Part shown: positions 15,818 through 23,742 of the stretch, piece after piece
Position numbering within the stretch: the first letter of the stretch is position 1
Layout of the letters: the number at the start of each line of letters is the position of its first letter
From: Anaerolineales bacterium HSG25
GTDB taxonomy: Bacteria; Chloroflexota; Anaerolineae; 4572-78; J111
DNA length: 34,726 bases
Assembly: GCA_030377865.1 (NCBI GenBank)
Contig: JAUCGA010000058.1
Location: forward strand, 1-34,726
Direction: 5' to 3'
Translations under genes and position numbers: made by a program
The notes under the pieces: model-generated
The model's database searches: none
What the model was told of the DNA's origin: nothing
The model's input: only the letters and a program-made list of their open reading frames with translations

Positions 15818-16603
15818 ATGACAACACAAATTAGATCGTTCAATAGATCACCCTTCATTGATGTTACATTTGTAATCTTAGGTATTTTGTTAGGACTAAT
15901 CATCGCCTTGATGGGAGGATTGCTCTGGCTCAATTATCAAAATGATCCGGCTAACAATATCCTAGTCGCCACAAGTAGCCATGTTGTAGGTAATATTCCT
16001 ACATGGTGGCAAACAGTATTTTATAAAGAAGCCCATATTATGGGGTTGCCACTCACCGAAGAAACTAAAGCCTACTGGTATATCGCTCGTTCTAGTGGTA
16101 TTTTTGCTTATTTACTCCTATGGTTTGCAACAGTTTGGGGTATTACGATGAGCAGTAAAATGACATCTACTCTGATAGCTACACCCGTTACCTACGGTTT
16201 GCATGAATTTTTCCCAATTCTTGCCACCATCTTTGCTACCTTACATGCCGTTATTTTGCTAGGAGATTCTTACATTCAGTTCAATATTATTCACTTGATA
16301 ATTCCGTTTATTAGTCCCTATAAGCCACTTTGGACTGGGTTGGGGGTTATTGCACTCCAGTTATGTATTGCTCTGATCGTAAGTTTTTATATTCGTAAGC
16401 GAACTGGTCATAAAATATGGCGAGGTTTTCATTATCTGTCTTACCTTGCTTTTGTGCTAGTTCTAATTCATGGTTTGATGGCCGGCTCAGATAGTCAATT
16501 TATCTTGATAAAAGGAATGTACCTACTGACTGGCTTGAGTATATTGTTTTTAACCTATTATCGGTTGTTTACTCTGAGATTCAAACAGAAACGAATAGCC
16601 TGA
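15818..16603 (+). CDS. Ferric reductase-like transmembrane cytochrome b protein
   Basis: This is a 261-residue polytopic protein with about six membrane segments (14-37, 90-110, 128-149, 171-191, 205-223, 230-248). Paired histidines H129/H143 and H205/H218 lie in two helices 13-14 residues apart, the pattern expected for two b-haems in the ferric-reductase-like family. YWYIARSSGIFAYLLLW is the typical family entry helix. No NAD- or FAD-binding cytoplasmic domain is fused, so electrons must come from another protein or from a quinone. With apbE and two CxxCH proteins beside it, a transmembrane electron-transfer role is likely. Confidence 0.82.
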   Translation: MTTQIRSFNRSPFIDVTFVILGILLGLIIALMGGLLWLNYQNDPANNILVATSSHVVGNIPTWWQTVFYKEAHIMGLPLTEETKAYWYIARSSGIFAYLLLWFATVWGITMSSKMTSTLIATPVTYGLHEFFPILATIFATLHAVILLGDSYIQFNIIHLIIPFISPYKPLWTGLGVIALQLCIALIVSFYIRKRTGHKIWRGFHYLSYLAFVLVLIHGLMAGSDSQFILIKGMYLLTGLSILFLTYYRLFTLRFKQKRIA

Positions 16604-16699
16604 AAAAAGGATGTTTCGATGTTTCAGTAGGTTGAGTTTAAGAACTAGGGCAAACTCGAGGATATCTAATTACTTAATTAATAAAAAAAGGAGCTTTTT

Positions 16700-17620
16700 A
16701 TGAAACAACAAAGTAACAAATTATCTAGTTTGAATAACTGGTCAATCATGTCAATCATCGTAGCATTGACCGGTATCCTGTTGATTGCAATAGGTTGGTT
16801 ATTGCCATACCAAGCAAATGCCAAAGGCAGCTATCTAAATTCAATGACCTCTCAATATCCACAAATTTCTAGTAGTAAATTGGACAATTGTGCCGTTTGT
16901 CATCCATCTGGTGGCGGGAATGATGACAATAATCTGAATAGTTTTGCCAGAGATTACATGGATAATGGCAAAAATTTCGCCGCCATTGAGAACTTTGATT
17001 CAGATGGTGACGGAGCGATCAACATTGATGAGATTAATGCACTCACCCTTCCCGGTGATGCAAATGATAAACCAGTTGTGGCAACAGCTACGAGTTTGCC
17101 ACCTACAGCAACCTCAACAGCTACAAGTTTACCACCTACAGCAACACCAACAGCCACGGCCATACCAGCTACAGCAACACAAACACCTGAAACTGTATCC
17201 ACAACTATTTCTGGTGGTGGCGGAGAACTCAATTCGATTGATGTTAGCGTTGAATTTCCCGCTGGCGCTGTTGATACCGATACCATCGTTAGTTATGCTC
17301 ATCTGTTATTGCCAAATCCAAGTGGATTTCTCGGTATTGACAGGTCTTTCCAATTGACAGCTATGCAGGGTGGTTCTATAATAACGTCCGACTTCAAACT
17401 GCCAGTTACTATTACAGTAAAATATCCGGCTGATTTATCCATTAGCAAGGATAAACTCAAACTTTATTACCAAAAAACAGATAATAGTTGGAGTACCGAT
17501 GGAATTACTACTACTGTAAGCAATACAGATACGGAATTGACCAGCACAACAACACATTTTAGTAAATTTGCGGTGTTGACTGAAGGTCAATCAATTTATC
17601 TGCCTGTAATTATCAGATAG
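16700..17620 (+). CDS. Secreted c-type haem/EF-hand protein with ZU5-like domain
   Basis: AAAGGAG precedes the ATG. The protein has one N-terminal membrane segment (about 17-37), then C64-A-V-C67-H68 (a single c-type haem site), a calcium-loop-like DSDGDGAINIDE (100-111), a Thr/Pro linker (about 125-165), and a C-terminal beta domain (SIDVSVEFPAGAV...TITVKYP...THFSKFAVL) that resembles ZU5-type modules. It ends in IYLPVIIR, a tail I associate with secreted Chloroflexota proteins of unknown sorting. It probably receives or passes electrons outside the membrane. Attachment of haem is inferred from the motif only. Confidence 0.75.
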   Translation: MKQQSNKLSSLNNWSIMSIIVALTGILLIAIGWLLPYQANAKGSYLNSMTSQYPQISSSKLDNCAVCHPSGGGNDDNNLNSFARDYMDNGKNFAAIENFDSDGDGAINIDEINALTLPGDANDKPVVATATSLPPTATSTATSLPPTATPTATAIPATATQTPETVSTTISGGGGELNSIDVSVEFPAGAVDTDTIVSYAHLLLPNPSGFLGIDRSFQLTAMQGGSIITSDFKLPVTITVKYPADLSISKDKLKLYYQKTDNSWSTDGITTTVSNTDTELTSTTTHFSKFAVLTEGQSIYLPVIIR

Positions 17621-17651
17621 AGTTTCCGTGTAAGATTTTATTCGCAGAGAT

Positions 17652-17715
17652 ACTCTCGCTAAGTCGCAAAAAAATATAAAACTTTTGCGACTTAGTGGCT
17701 TTGTGAGAGTTTTTT
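17652..17715 (+). terminator. Likely factor-independent terminator
   Basis: The arms ACTCTCGCTAAGTCGCAAAA and TTTTGCGACTTAG...GAGAGT form a long hairpin 31 bases after the stop codon of the haem/EF-hand gene, followed by six T. The sequence also resembles a widespread CTAAGTCGCAAA repeat. Confidence 0.5.
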
Positions 17716-17815
17716 CCACTTAATGAATCACCGAAAACTCCACACAACACAGATAGTCATCTGATGACTAAATCAACACCATAAAAACAGGATTTAATCT
17801 TCAAGGGAGTTACAA

Positions 17816-18271
17816 ATGATAAAGAAAATAGTTATTAGTATCCTAATTTTGGTAGCTGTTGTATTTGTTGCCTTAATTTGTATCCAATTTGTTCCTGTTG
17901 ATAGGAGCAACCCGCCGGTGCTTAGTGAGCCAAATTGGGATTCACCGCAAACTCGGGAGTTGATGGTACGTGCTTGCTTTGATTGTCACAGTAATGAAAC
18001 AAAATGGCCGTGGTATTCAGCGATTGCCCCAGTTTCTTGGCTTATTGCAGATCATGTTCTTGAGGGTCGAGAGGAATTTAATGTCTCTGAATGGCCTTCA
18101 GGTGACGGTGATGAAGCGGCTGAAGAGGTTGAAGAAGATAAGATGCCTCTTAAGGGTTATCTGTTGCTACATCCAGAAGCTAGTTTTACGGCAGAGGAAA
18201 CAGGGGCGTTAATCAAGGGACTAAAAGCGACTTTTGGTGAAGAACACGAACACGACGACGATGATGATTGA
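17816..18271 (+). CDS. Haem-binding-domain protein with acidic/His tail
   Basis: GGGAG lies upstream of the ATG. The 151-residue protein has an N-terminal membrane segment (4-26), then [17 protein letters not shown] with C54-x-x-C57-H58 and [20 protein letters not shown], matching the Haem_bd family (PF14376 as I recall it). It would sit outside the membrane and carry one c-type haem. The C-terminus is [10 protein letters not shown], a short echo of the His/Asp tail at 12901-13221. It is the last gene before the two-component system and may pair with the ferric-reductase-like protein. Confidence 0.85.
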   Translation: MIKKIVISILILVAVVFVALICIQFVPVDRSNPPVLSEPNWDSPQTRELMVRACFDCHSNETKWPWYSAIAPVSWLIADHVLEGREEFNVSEWPSGDGDEAAEEVEEDKMPLKGYLLLHPEASFTAEETGALIKGLKATFGEEHEHDDDDD

Positions 18272-18277
18272 TACCCT

Positions 18278-18310
18278 AGACCTGACAGGTTTCTAAAACC
18301 TGTCAGGTCT
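18278..18310. repeat. Family F hairpin, copy 2
   Basis: AGACCTGACAGGTT and AACCTGTCAGGTCT are perfect complements. The hairpin lies in the 58-bp gap between the haem-binding gene and the response regulator. It could attenuate read-through, but no T-run follows. Confidence 0.7.
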
Positions 18311-18329
18311 ATCGCAGAATTTTGGACTA

Positions 18330-19046
18330 ATGGACATGATGATATCTACAAAAAAAACAATCTTACTCGTAGAAGATGATATACTTATCGTTGATAGTTT
18401 GATGTATAGCCTCCAAAAAGAGCATTTTCAGGTAATTACCACAGGAGATGGCTTGGAAGCTATTACTCTGGCCGAGCAAAAACAGCCTGATTTAATCTTG
18501 CTTGATATTATGCTACCTACTCTGGACGGTTGGGAAGTTTGTCGTCAAATTCGCCAGACAAGTGTGGTGCCAATTATCATGCTAACTGCCAAAGGTGATG
18601 AATTTGACCGAGTGTTGGGGTTGGAGATAGGAGCCGATGATTACCTCCCCAAACCATTCAGCTTTAGAGAATTATTAGCCCGAATCCGGGCCATATTCCG
18701 GCGACAGGAGTTTGATCGACAACGACAAGCTCATAAAATTATAAGTGTTGGTAATATTCGCCTAGATGAAACAGCCCATCAACTTTATAATGGAGATGCT
18801 CCGTTGACTGTCACCCAAAAGGAGTATGATCTACTTAGAACTCTCATGAGTCGATCTGGAGAAGTTATTACCAGAAATGAATTATTTGATATTATTTGGG
18901 GAACTGATTGGGTTGGAGATCACCGGACATTAGATGTTCATATCCGTTGGCTCCGAGAAAAAATTGAGATAAATCCGAGTCGTCCTAAATATATTCAGAC
19001 AGTACGAGGGGTTGGTTATCGATTTGCGACCAACAAGGAACTATGA
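18330..19046 (+). CDS. OmpR/PhoB-family response regulator
   Basis: A receiver domain carries the acidic pair VEDD near the N-terminus, phospho-acceptor D59 in LILLDIMLP, and K in LPKPFSFREL. A winged-helix DNA-binding domain follows from about residue 130 (LTVTQKEYDLLRTL, RTLDVHIRWLREKI, YIQTVRGVGYRF). Several ATGs lie close together at the start (18330, 18336, 18339) with no strong ribosome-binding site, so the exact start is uncertain by a few residues. It overlaps the kinase gene by four bases (ATGA). Its targets are probably the redox genes upstream, as inferred from position. Confidence 0.92.
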   Translation: MDMMISTKKTILLVEDDILIVDSLMYSLQKEHFQVITTGDGLEAITLAEQKQPDLILLDIMLPTLDGWEVCRQIRQTSVVPIIMLTAKGDEFDRVLGLEIGADDYLPKPFSFRELLARIRAIFRRQEFDRQRQAHKIISVGNIRLDETAHQLYNGDAPLTVTQKEYDLLRTLMSRSGEVITRNELFDIIWGTDWVGDHRTLDVHIRWLREKIEINPSRPKYIQTVRGVGYRFATNKEL

Positions 19047-20473
19047 AACAATTAGGATTACGGGGCAGAGTACTATTTGTCTATCTTTTGCTGGTTATGG
19101 TCGGATTAGGGGGCTTAGGTATCCGCTTTGCCCTGCTCCAACGTCAACAAATCATTGGAGAGGCGGAACACCATTTAGAGCTTGAAGCACTTTTACTGAA
19201 CAGTGTTTTGGAAAAGCCGTTGGAACATTACTTAGAGGGAAAGTTATCTCGAACCAAACTAAGACAACTCATTGTTAATTTGACAAAATCATTGGATAGT
19301 CAAATTACTATTTTGGATATATCGGGCAATCCGGTCTATGATTCTGCTGTTGAAATAGATCAAATTCCCAATCAGTTCAACCAAACTGAAGTTCAACTTG
19401 CCCTTCAAAATCAAGTACAGCATGATACCCGCTTTGATCCTGTTACAGGAGTAGAACGGTTATACATAGCGATTTTAATCAAAGAAGATGACGAGGAATA
19501 TCTAGCTATCTTGCAACTTTCTGTCCCAACAGACCCAATATGGACTAAAATAAGACAAGCATGGTCGGTTGTTTTTGGGACGGTAGCAACTGTTATTGTG
19601 GCTGTGGTGGTGGTCAGTCTATGGTTAGCCAACTATATTTTGCGTCCAATAGGAAAGTTGCAACAGGCAGCAACTCAAATTGCTGAGGGCAATTTTGAAC
19701 AGAAGATTCCGGTAACTGGCTCCGATGAATTAAGTGATTTGGCAAAAACATTCAACAATATGGCCTCTCAGATAAAACGAATGATAGAGCAACAACAGCA
19801 ATTCGTAGCAAACGCCTCCCATGAACTTCGTACCCCGCTAACCAATATAAAATTACGGGTTGAAGCTCTCCAAAACGGCGCATTGGAGGATACTGAGGTG
19901 GCAAATAGATTCTTGGCTCAAATCGAGTCGGAAACAGACCGTATGGCTAACTTAACTAGGAGCTTACTTTTGCTCTCTAAGTTAGACTCAGGTGTGTTAA
20001 ATTTGAAGACAGAATCGGTGGATGTTTGTGCGATTATTAAGGAACGTGTTGAAGCCTTAACCCCAACTGCTCAGGCTAAAAATTCCACGATTAGATTTGA
20101 TTGTTCGCCAAATTTACCTGCTTTGGAGATAAACCCCCACCAATTACAACAGATATGTGATAATTTACTTGGCAACGCTATCAAGCACAGCACCCTAAAT
20201 TGTCAGATACATGTCTCGGCTGAACAGGCTGGTCAGGAAATGGTTATAAAGTTTGCTGATAATGGGCCGGGGATTCCCGCAGAAGATATCCCCCATATTC
20301 TTGAGCGATTTTATCAGGTTGACAAAGCGCACACTCATTCTCATAAATATAGCGGGGCTGGTTTGGGGTTGTCTATCGTGCAAGCTATCGTGAAGCAACA
20401 TCAGGGTCGGGTTGATGTGACCAGCCGTTTGAATGAAGGAACAACATTTATGATATATTTACCATTAGGTTAG
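19043..20473 (+). CDS. Sensor histidine kinase (HAMP-HisKA-HATPase)
   Basis: This is a 476-residue membrane kinase. Membrane segments at about 9-27 and 172-196 enclose an extracytoplasmic sensor of about 140 residues. HAMP follows (LRPIGKLQQAATQIAEGNFEQ), then HisKA with H260 in NASHELRTPL, the N-box DNLLGNAIKHS, G1 FADNGPGIP and G2 GAGLGLSI. The sensor region has no Cys pair or His cluster, so it gives no direct sign of metal or haem sensing. It is coupled to its regulator by ATGA. The signal could be envelope redox state or metal, judging by the neighbours. Confidence 0.92.
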   Translation: MKQLGLRGRVLFVYLLLVMVGLGGLGIRFALLQRQQIIGEAEHHLELEALLLNSVLEKPLEHYLEGKLSRTKLRQLIVNLTKSLDSQITILDISGNPVYDSAVEIDQIPNQFNQTEVQLALQNQVQHDTRFDPVTGVERLYIAILIKEDDEEYLAILQLSVPTDPIWTKIRQAWSVVFGTVATVIVAVVVVSLWLANYILRPIGKLQQAATQIAEGNFEQKIPVTGSDELSDLAKTFNNMASQIKRMIEQQQQFVANASHELRTPLTNIKLRVEALQNGALEDTEVANRFLAQIESETDRMANLTRSLLLLSKLDSGVLNLKTESVDVCAIIKERVEALTPTAQAKNSTIRFDCSPNLPALEINPHQLQQICDNLLGNAIKHSTLNCQIHVSAEQAGQEMVIKFADNGPGIPAEDIPHILERFYQVDKAHTHSHKYSGAGLGLSIVQAIVKQHQGRVDVTSRLNEGTTFMIYLPLG

Positions 20474-20512
20474 GAATGAGAATTAATGGGGCCTTGGTCT
20501 AAAAATATTTAT

Positions 20513-20577
20513 AACAGGATTGGTGGAATGACACAGATAAAAGCACGCCAAATCTGTGTCATTCCACCAATCCTGTT
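20513..20577. repeat. 26-bp perfect inverted repeat after the kinase gene
   Basis: AACAGGATTGGTGGAATGAC continues to 20538, and its exact complement lies at 20552-20577, with a 13-base loop. The stem is unusually long and perfect. The outer AACAGGATTG/CAATCCTGTT stem is shared with the hairpins of the tandem array at 33.6-34.6 kb. There is no T-run, so terminator activity is doubtful. Confidence 0.75.
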
Positions 20578-20887
20578 CTTTGACCAACTCTGAATTTTTT
20601 CAACATCAAGCTGACCACTATAGAAAAAGACGCAAAGTTTTTATGTTGTTCTTTGCGCCTTTGTGAGAGTATCACCAGAATTTTGCACGGAAACTCCTAG
20701 TGAGCCATAATGATTAAACAAAAAAATTTCGACAGGATTAACAGGATTTTTTGCCTTTAATCCTGTTAATCCTATTAGATATTTCTTTATGCTTCATGAT
20801 GGTAACGGGTATGTACCCGTTACCTATAACAGACGGGTATATACCCGCCAAATACCCGTTGCGATTACATAATCGCAACGATCAGGA

Positions 20888-20986
20888 AAATTCAAGGTTT
20901 TCGGAGTGCAAAAGCATCTTGCTTTTGCATGTTTGTCTCTGGCAAAAGCAAGATGCTTTTGCACTCCTTTATTCCCGAACAATTCT
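20888..20986 (-). repeat. Family A palindromic element, copy 3 (one end degenerate)
   Basis: The core arms GGAGTGCAAAAGCATCTTGC and complement are intact around CATGTTTGTCTCTGG. The TTATTCCCGAACAATTCT end is intact. The opposite outer end is diverged. The spacer CATGTTTGTCTCT shows the uninterrupted form of the site that family B occupies at 29881. Confidence 0.75.
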
Positions 20987-21053
20987 CGTGTTAATCCACG
21001 TTTATCCGTGTCCTAATTTTATTTTGCAACAACTCTAATGGAAACAAAACAGT

Positions 21054-23435
21054 ATGAATGAACAGTTTACGATTGAATGTGAGCAATGTCATAATATTTA
21101 TGACGATGTAGAAGATGCCTGTCCTCATTGTGGCGAACCAAATCCGCTCCCCGTCGCCGAAGATGGTGATATGTATACTGAGGGCGATTATCCGGCAGAT
21201 GCTAATCATGAGGAGTATCAGTATGATGGTGAGGTCGATTATGTTGATCCCAACTATCAAGCCGAGGGAGCGTATGCTGAGGAGGGGTATGAGGAGCCGT
21301 ATTATGAGGAGCCGTATGAAGAAGGCTACTCAGACGGTTATGCCGAGGAGTATGTAGACGACTATGCGGATGAGTATCATGACCCTTATGGTGCAGAGGT
21401 GGCTTATGACGATCCATATAGCCCGTATGCCGACCAGTACGCTCAACCGGCGGGAGTCGATATGGTCAGCCAAGAGAAACCGTCGCTGTTTTATCGGTTT
21501 GTTCGTTTTTCGATAGGCTGTTTGAGTATTGTAGCCTGCGGACTGTTTACCTTTGCGATTATTGGCGCATTTGGTGCTTACAACGGGTATCAAGAAGCCG
21601 CGGCCGAGGTCGATTCCAAAACTCAGATTCATTACGAAAAGGGGCTTGTCCATTTAGAAAATGGGAACTACGAACGGGCACTTAGCGAGTTTGATTATGC
21701 GCTCAGTTTTGACCCCAACTTTGAGGTTGCTCTCAACGCCAAAGCAGAGGCTGAGACTGGCCTTGCCGCCCAGCCCACCCCAACCTCGATTGTTATTGAT
21801 GCCGCAACCACTGGCACATCAGCCTTGTTAGAACAAGCTGAAGACCATATCATCAAACAAAATTGGATTGAGGCAGTGCAAGCTCTGTCTCAACTGCGAG
21901 CCATCGATTCAAGCTATGAGTTAGACCGTGTGTCGGAGATGATATTCACGGCTAACTATCAACTTGGGATAGAGCAACGCACTCCAGAGCAGATTGATGA
22001 GGCGGTGTTGTCTTTTGAGCGTGCTCTGGTCGAGCGACCTGATGACCCCAAGGCCAGCGCCGAACTTGACCGGGCCATGTTTTATAACGATGGACAACAG
22101 GCTCAACAACGAAACAAATCCTTGGCCGTTGATTATTTTACCGACCTGTATGACCTCGACCCGACCTATTTAGATGTTGATGAACGTGTTGTATTGGCGC
22201 ATGAACTGTTGGGCGACGATTTGGCTCTGCAAGGTGACTGGTGTGAGGCTGAACTGGAGTACGCGCAGGCTGTTGTTCTCGCCCCCAATGAAAAATTACG
22301 AGCCAAGACCGACAATAGTGGTACTGAATGTCTGGAGAAAAAGGGCAAAACCGTCATCACTACGACCAGCGACGATGAAACAACCGATGCGACTGACGAG
22401 GAAGAAGCCTCGTCTGAAAGTGATAGCGAGACATCTGAACAGGCCGATGAAGAGCCAGAATCGGTCGACGTAGAACCGACTCCGACTCCCGCTAAGGGGA
22501 GCGAGAGTGATATTGCCTCCCAAATTGTCGTTCCTGCTGATGCTGAATCTGATGTAGAAGAGGCGACCACGGACGAAGAAGCTACCACTGAAACGGAGAA
22601 CGCTACAGATACAGAGGCCGCGACTGTGGCTGTTGGCGGTAACATCTACTATACAGGCTACAATAAAGATGAAGACCAATGGCTATTGTTTTCGATTCCG
22701 GCCTCTGGTGGTCAGCCAAAAGTGATTTTAACCAAGATGATTATGCCTGCTCTAAGCGCGGATGGACGTTTCTTAATGACTCGCTCTGAGGCCAAAGATT
22801 CAGAGGGGTTACATCTGTATGACCTGCATACCGGCAAGTCGCAACGGATTACGATTTTTCGGCAGGATGTTCTACCTCGATTCGGGGGTGACAGTGGTCA
22901 ATTTGTCTACAACGCCCAAGAACCAGCTACCGGCATCTGGAAGGTACATCAAGGGTTTACCGATGGGCTAACCGAAGCGAACATTATTGTTGATGGTCGC
23001 ACGCCCGATTGGGCTAAAGACGGGGCATTGGTTATTCAAACTACGACACCCGACGGAAACAACCCCGGCCTCTATTTTTCTGGCTTTTTAGGTGGACAAG
23101 CCGAACGAATTACCACCCACGAAAGTGACCGCAAACCTCACTTCTCGCCTAATGGAAGCCGAATCGCCTACATGTCCACCCAAAGCGGCAATTGGGACAT
23201 ATATGTTGTGAGCCGAAGCGGAGGCGATCCCAAACAGATCACCACCTACGGGGGAAATGATGGTCTGCCGGTTTGGTCACCGGATGGTAACTCTATTGCC
23301 TATGTCTCTGATAAGGGGGGTGTATGGGCTGTCTATACCATCCCCGCTACGGGTGGTACTCCCACAAAACTGATCGATTGGAGTAGCCTCAATCGTGAGG
23401 ATTGGCTCATGTCTCAGATTGCTTGGGGGCCGTAG
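21054..23435 (+). CDS. Zinc-ribbon, TPR and TolB-like beta-propeller membrane protein
   Basis: The 793-residue protein starts with a zinc ribbon (C9, C12, C23, C26 in CEQCH...CPHCG), followed by a Tyr/Glu/Asp-rich low-complexity stretch (about 35-135). A membrane segment lies at about 155-178. TPR-like helices follow (THYEKGLVHLENGNYERALSEFDYALSFDP and onward to about 440), then an acidic Thr/Glu linker, and a C-terminal beta-propeller with WSPDGNSIAYVSDKGG-type PD40 blades (about 520-793). The ribosome-binding site is weak. The order suggests a cytoplasmic ribbon and an outer TPR and propeller, and a scaffolding role. No enzyme motif was found. Confidence 0.8.
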   Translation: MNEQFTIECEQCHNIYDDVEDACPHCGEPNPLPVAEDGDMYTEGDYPADANHEEYQYDGEVDYVDPNYQAEGAYAEEGYEEPYYEEPYEEGYSDGYAEEYVDDYADEYHDPYGAEVAYDDPYSPYADQYAQPAGVDMVSQEKPSLFYRFVRFSIGCLSIVACGLFTFAIIGAFGAYNGYQEAAAEVDSKTQIHYEKGLVHLENGNYERALSEFDYALSFDPNFEVALNAKAEAETGLAAQPTPTSIVIDAATTGTSALLEQAEDHIIKQNWIEAVQALSQLRAIDSSYELDRVSEMIFTANYQLGIEQRTPEQIDEAVLSFERALVERPDDPKASAELDRAMFYNDGQQAQQRNKSLAVDYFTDLYDLDPTYLDVDERVVLAHELLGDDLALQGDWCEAELEYAQAVVLAPNEKLRAKTDNSGTECLEKKGKTVITTTSDDETTDATDEEEASSESDSETSEQADEEPESVDVEPTPTPAKGSESDIASQIVVPADAESDVEEATTDEEATTETENATDTEAATVAVGGNIYYTGYNKDEDQWLLFSIPASGGQPKVILTKMIMPALSADGRFLMTRSEAKDSEGLHLYDLHTGKSQRITIFRQDVLPRFGGDSGQFVYNAQEPATGIWKVHQGFTDGLTEANIIVDGRTPDWAKDGALVIQTTTPDGNNPGLYFSGFLGGQAERITTHESDRKPHFSPNGSRIAYMSTQSGNWDIYVVSRSGGDPKQITTYGGNDGLPVWSPDGNSIAYVSDKGGVWAVYTIPATGGTPTKLIDWSSLNREDWLMSQIAWGP

Positions 23436-23442
23436 AACGATC

Positions 23443-23533
23443 GTAAAAGTTCAGTAAAGTAGCTCTAGAAACCCGATTTCTTTGAGAAATCGGGTTTCTG
23501 ATGCTCTTTCTGGCGAGTTCACTGAATATTTAC
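23443..23533 (+). mobile_element. Family B miniature element, copy 2
   Basis: The full 91-bp form runs from GTAAAAGTTCAG to CTGAATATTTAC with the central CCCGATTTC/GAAATCGGG hairpin. ACGATC directly abuts both ends (23437-23442 and 23534-23539), a 6-bp direct repeat, shorter than the 8 bp seen at the other copies. It sits seven bases after the preceding stop codon. Confidence 0.82.
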
Positions 23534-23742
23534 ACGATCCAACATTCAAGTTGATTTTCTATTACAAAATAGTGGAAACCAGCGCTCTGGCTCCAAGAAT
23601 ATACACATGTTGGTAGTGTTGACGTGTTGACTGATAGCCTTGGGCTTCCAGCCATAAAAAAAAATTCTGTTGCAGGTATATACAGGGTATGATAAAATGA
23701 AGCAGGACGATTGCGTGTTTTATACTCAAAAAGGAGTAGCCG

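Larger units (their letters stand above)
20474..21053. other. 580-bp gap of palindromes, no gene
   Basis: The gap holds a 26-bp perfect inverted repeat (20513-20577) and a GACGCAAAG/CTTTGCGCC hairpin near 20630. A GACAGGATTAACAGG repeat pair lies around 20730-20780. Three short palindromes follow, the clearest being GTAACGGGTATGTACCCGTTAC near 20802 and CGTTGCGATTACATAATCGC near 20868. Family A copy 3 ends the gap. The open frames over it run through repeats and look spurious. Confidence 0.65.

Noticed and set aside
20513..20577. Terminator of the histidine kinase operon
   Set aside because: The stem is strong but no T-run follows on either strand, and the sequence belongs to a dispersed hairpin family.
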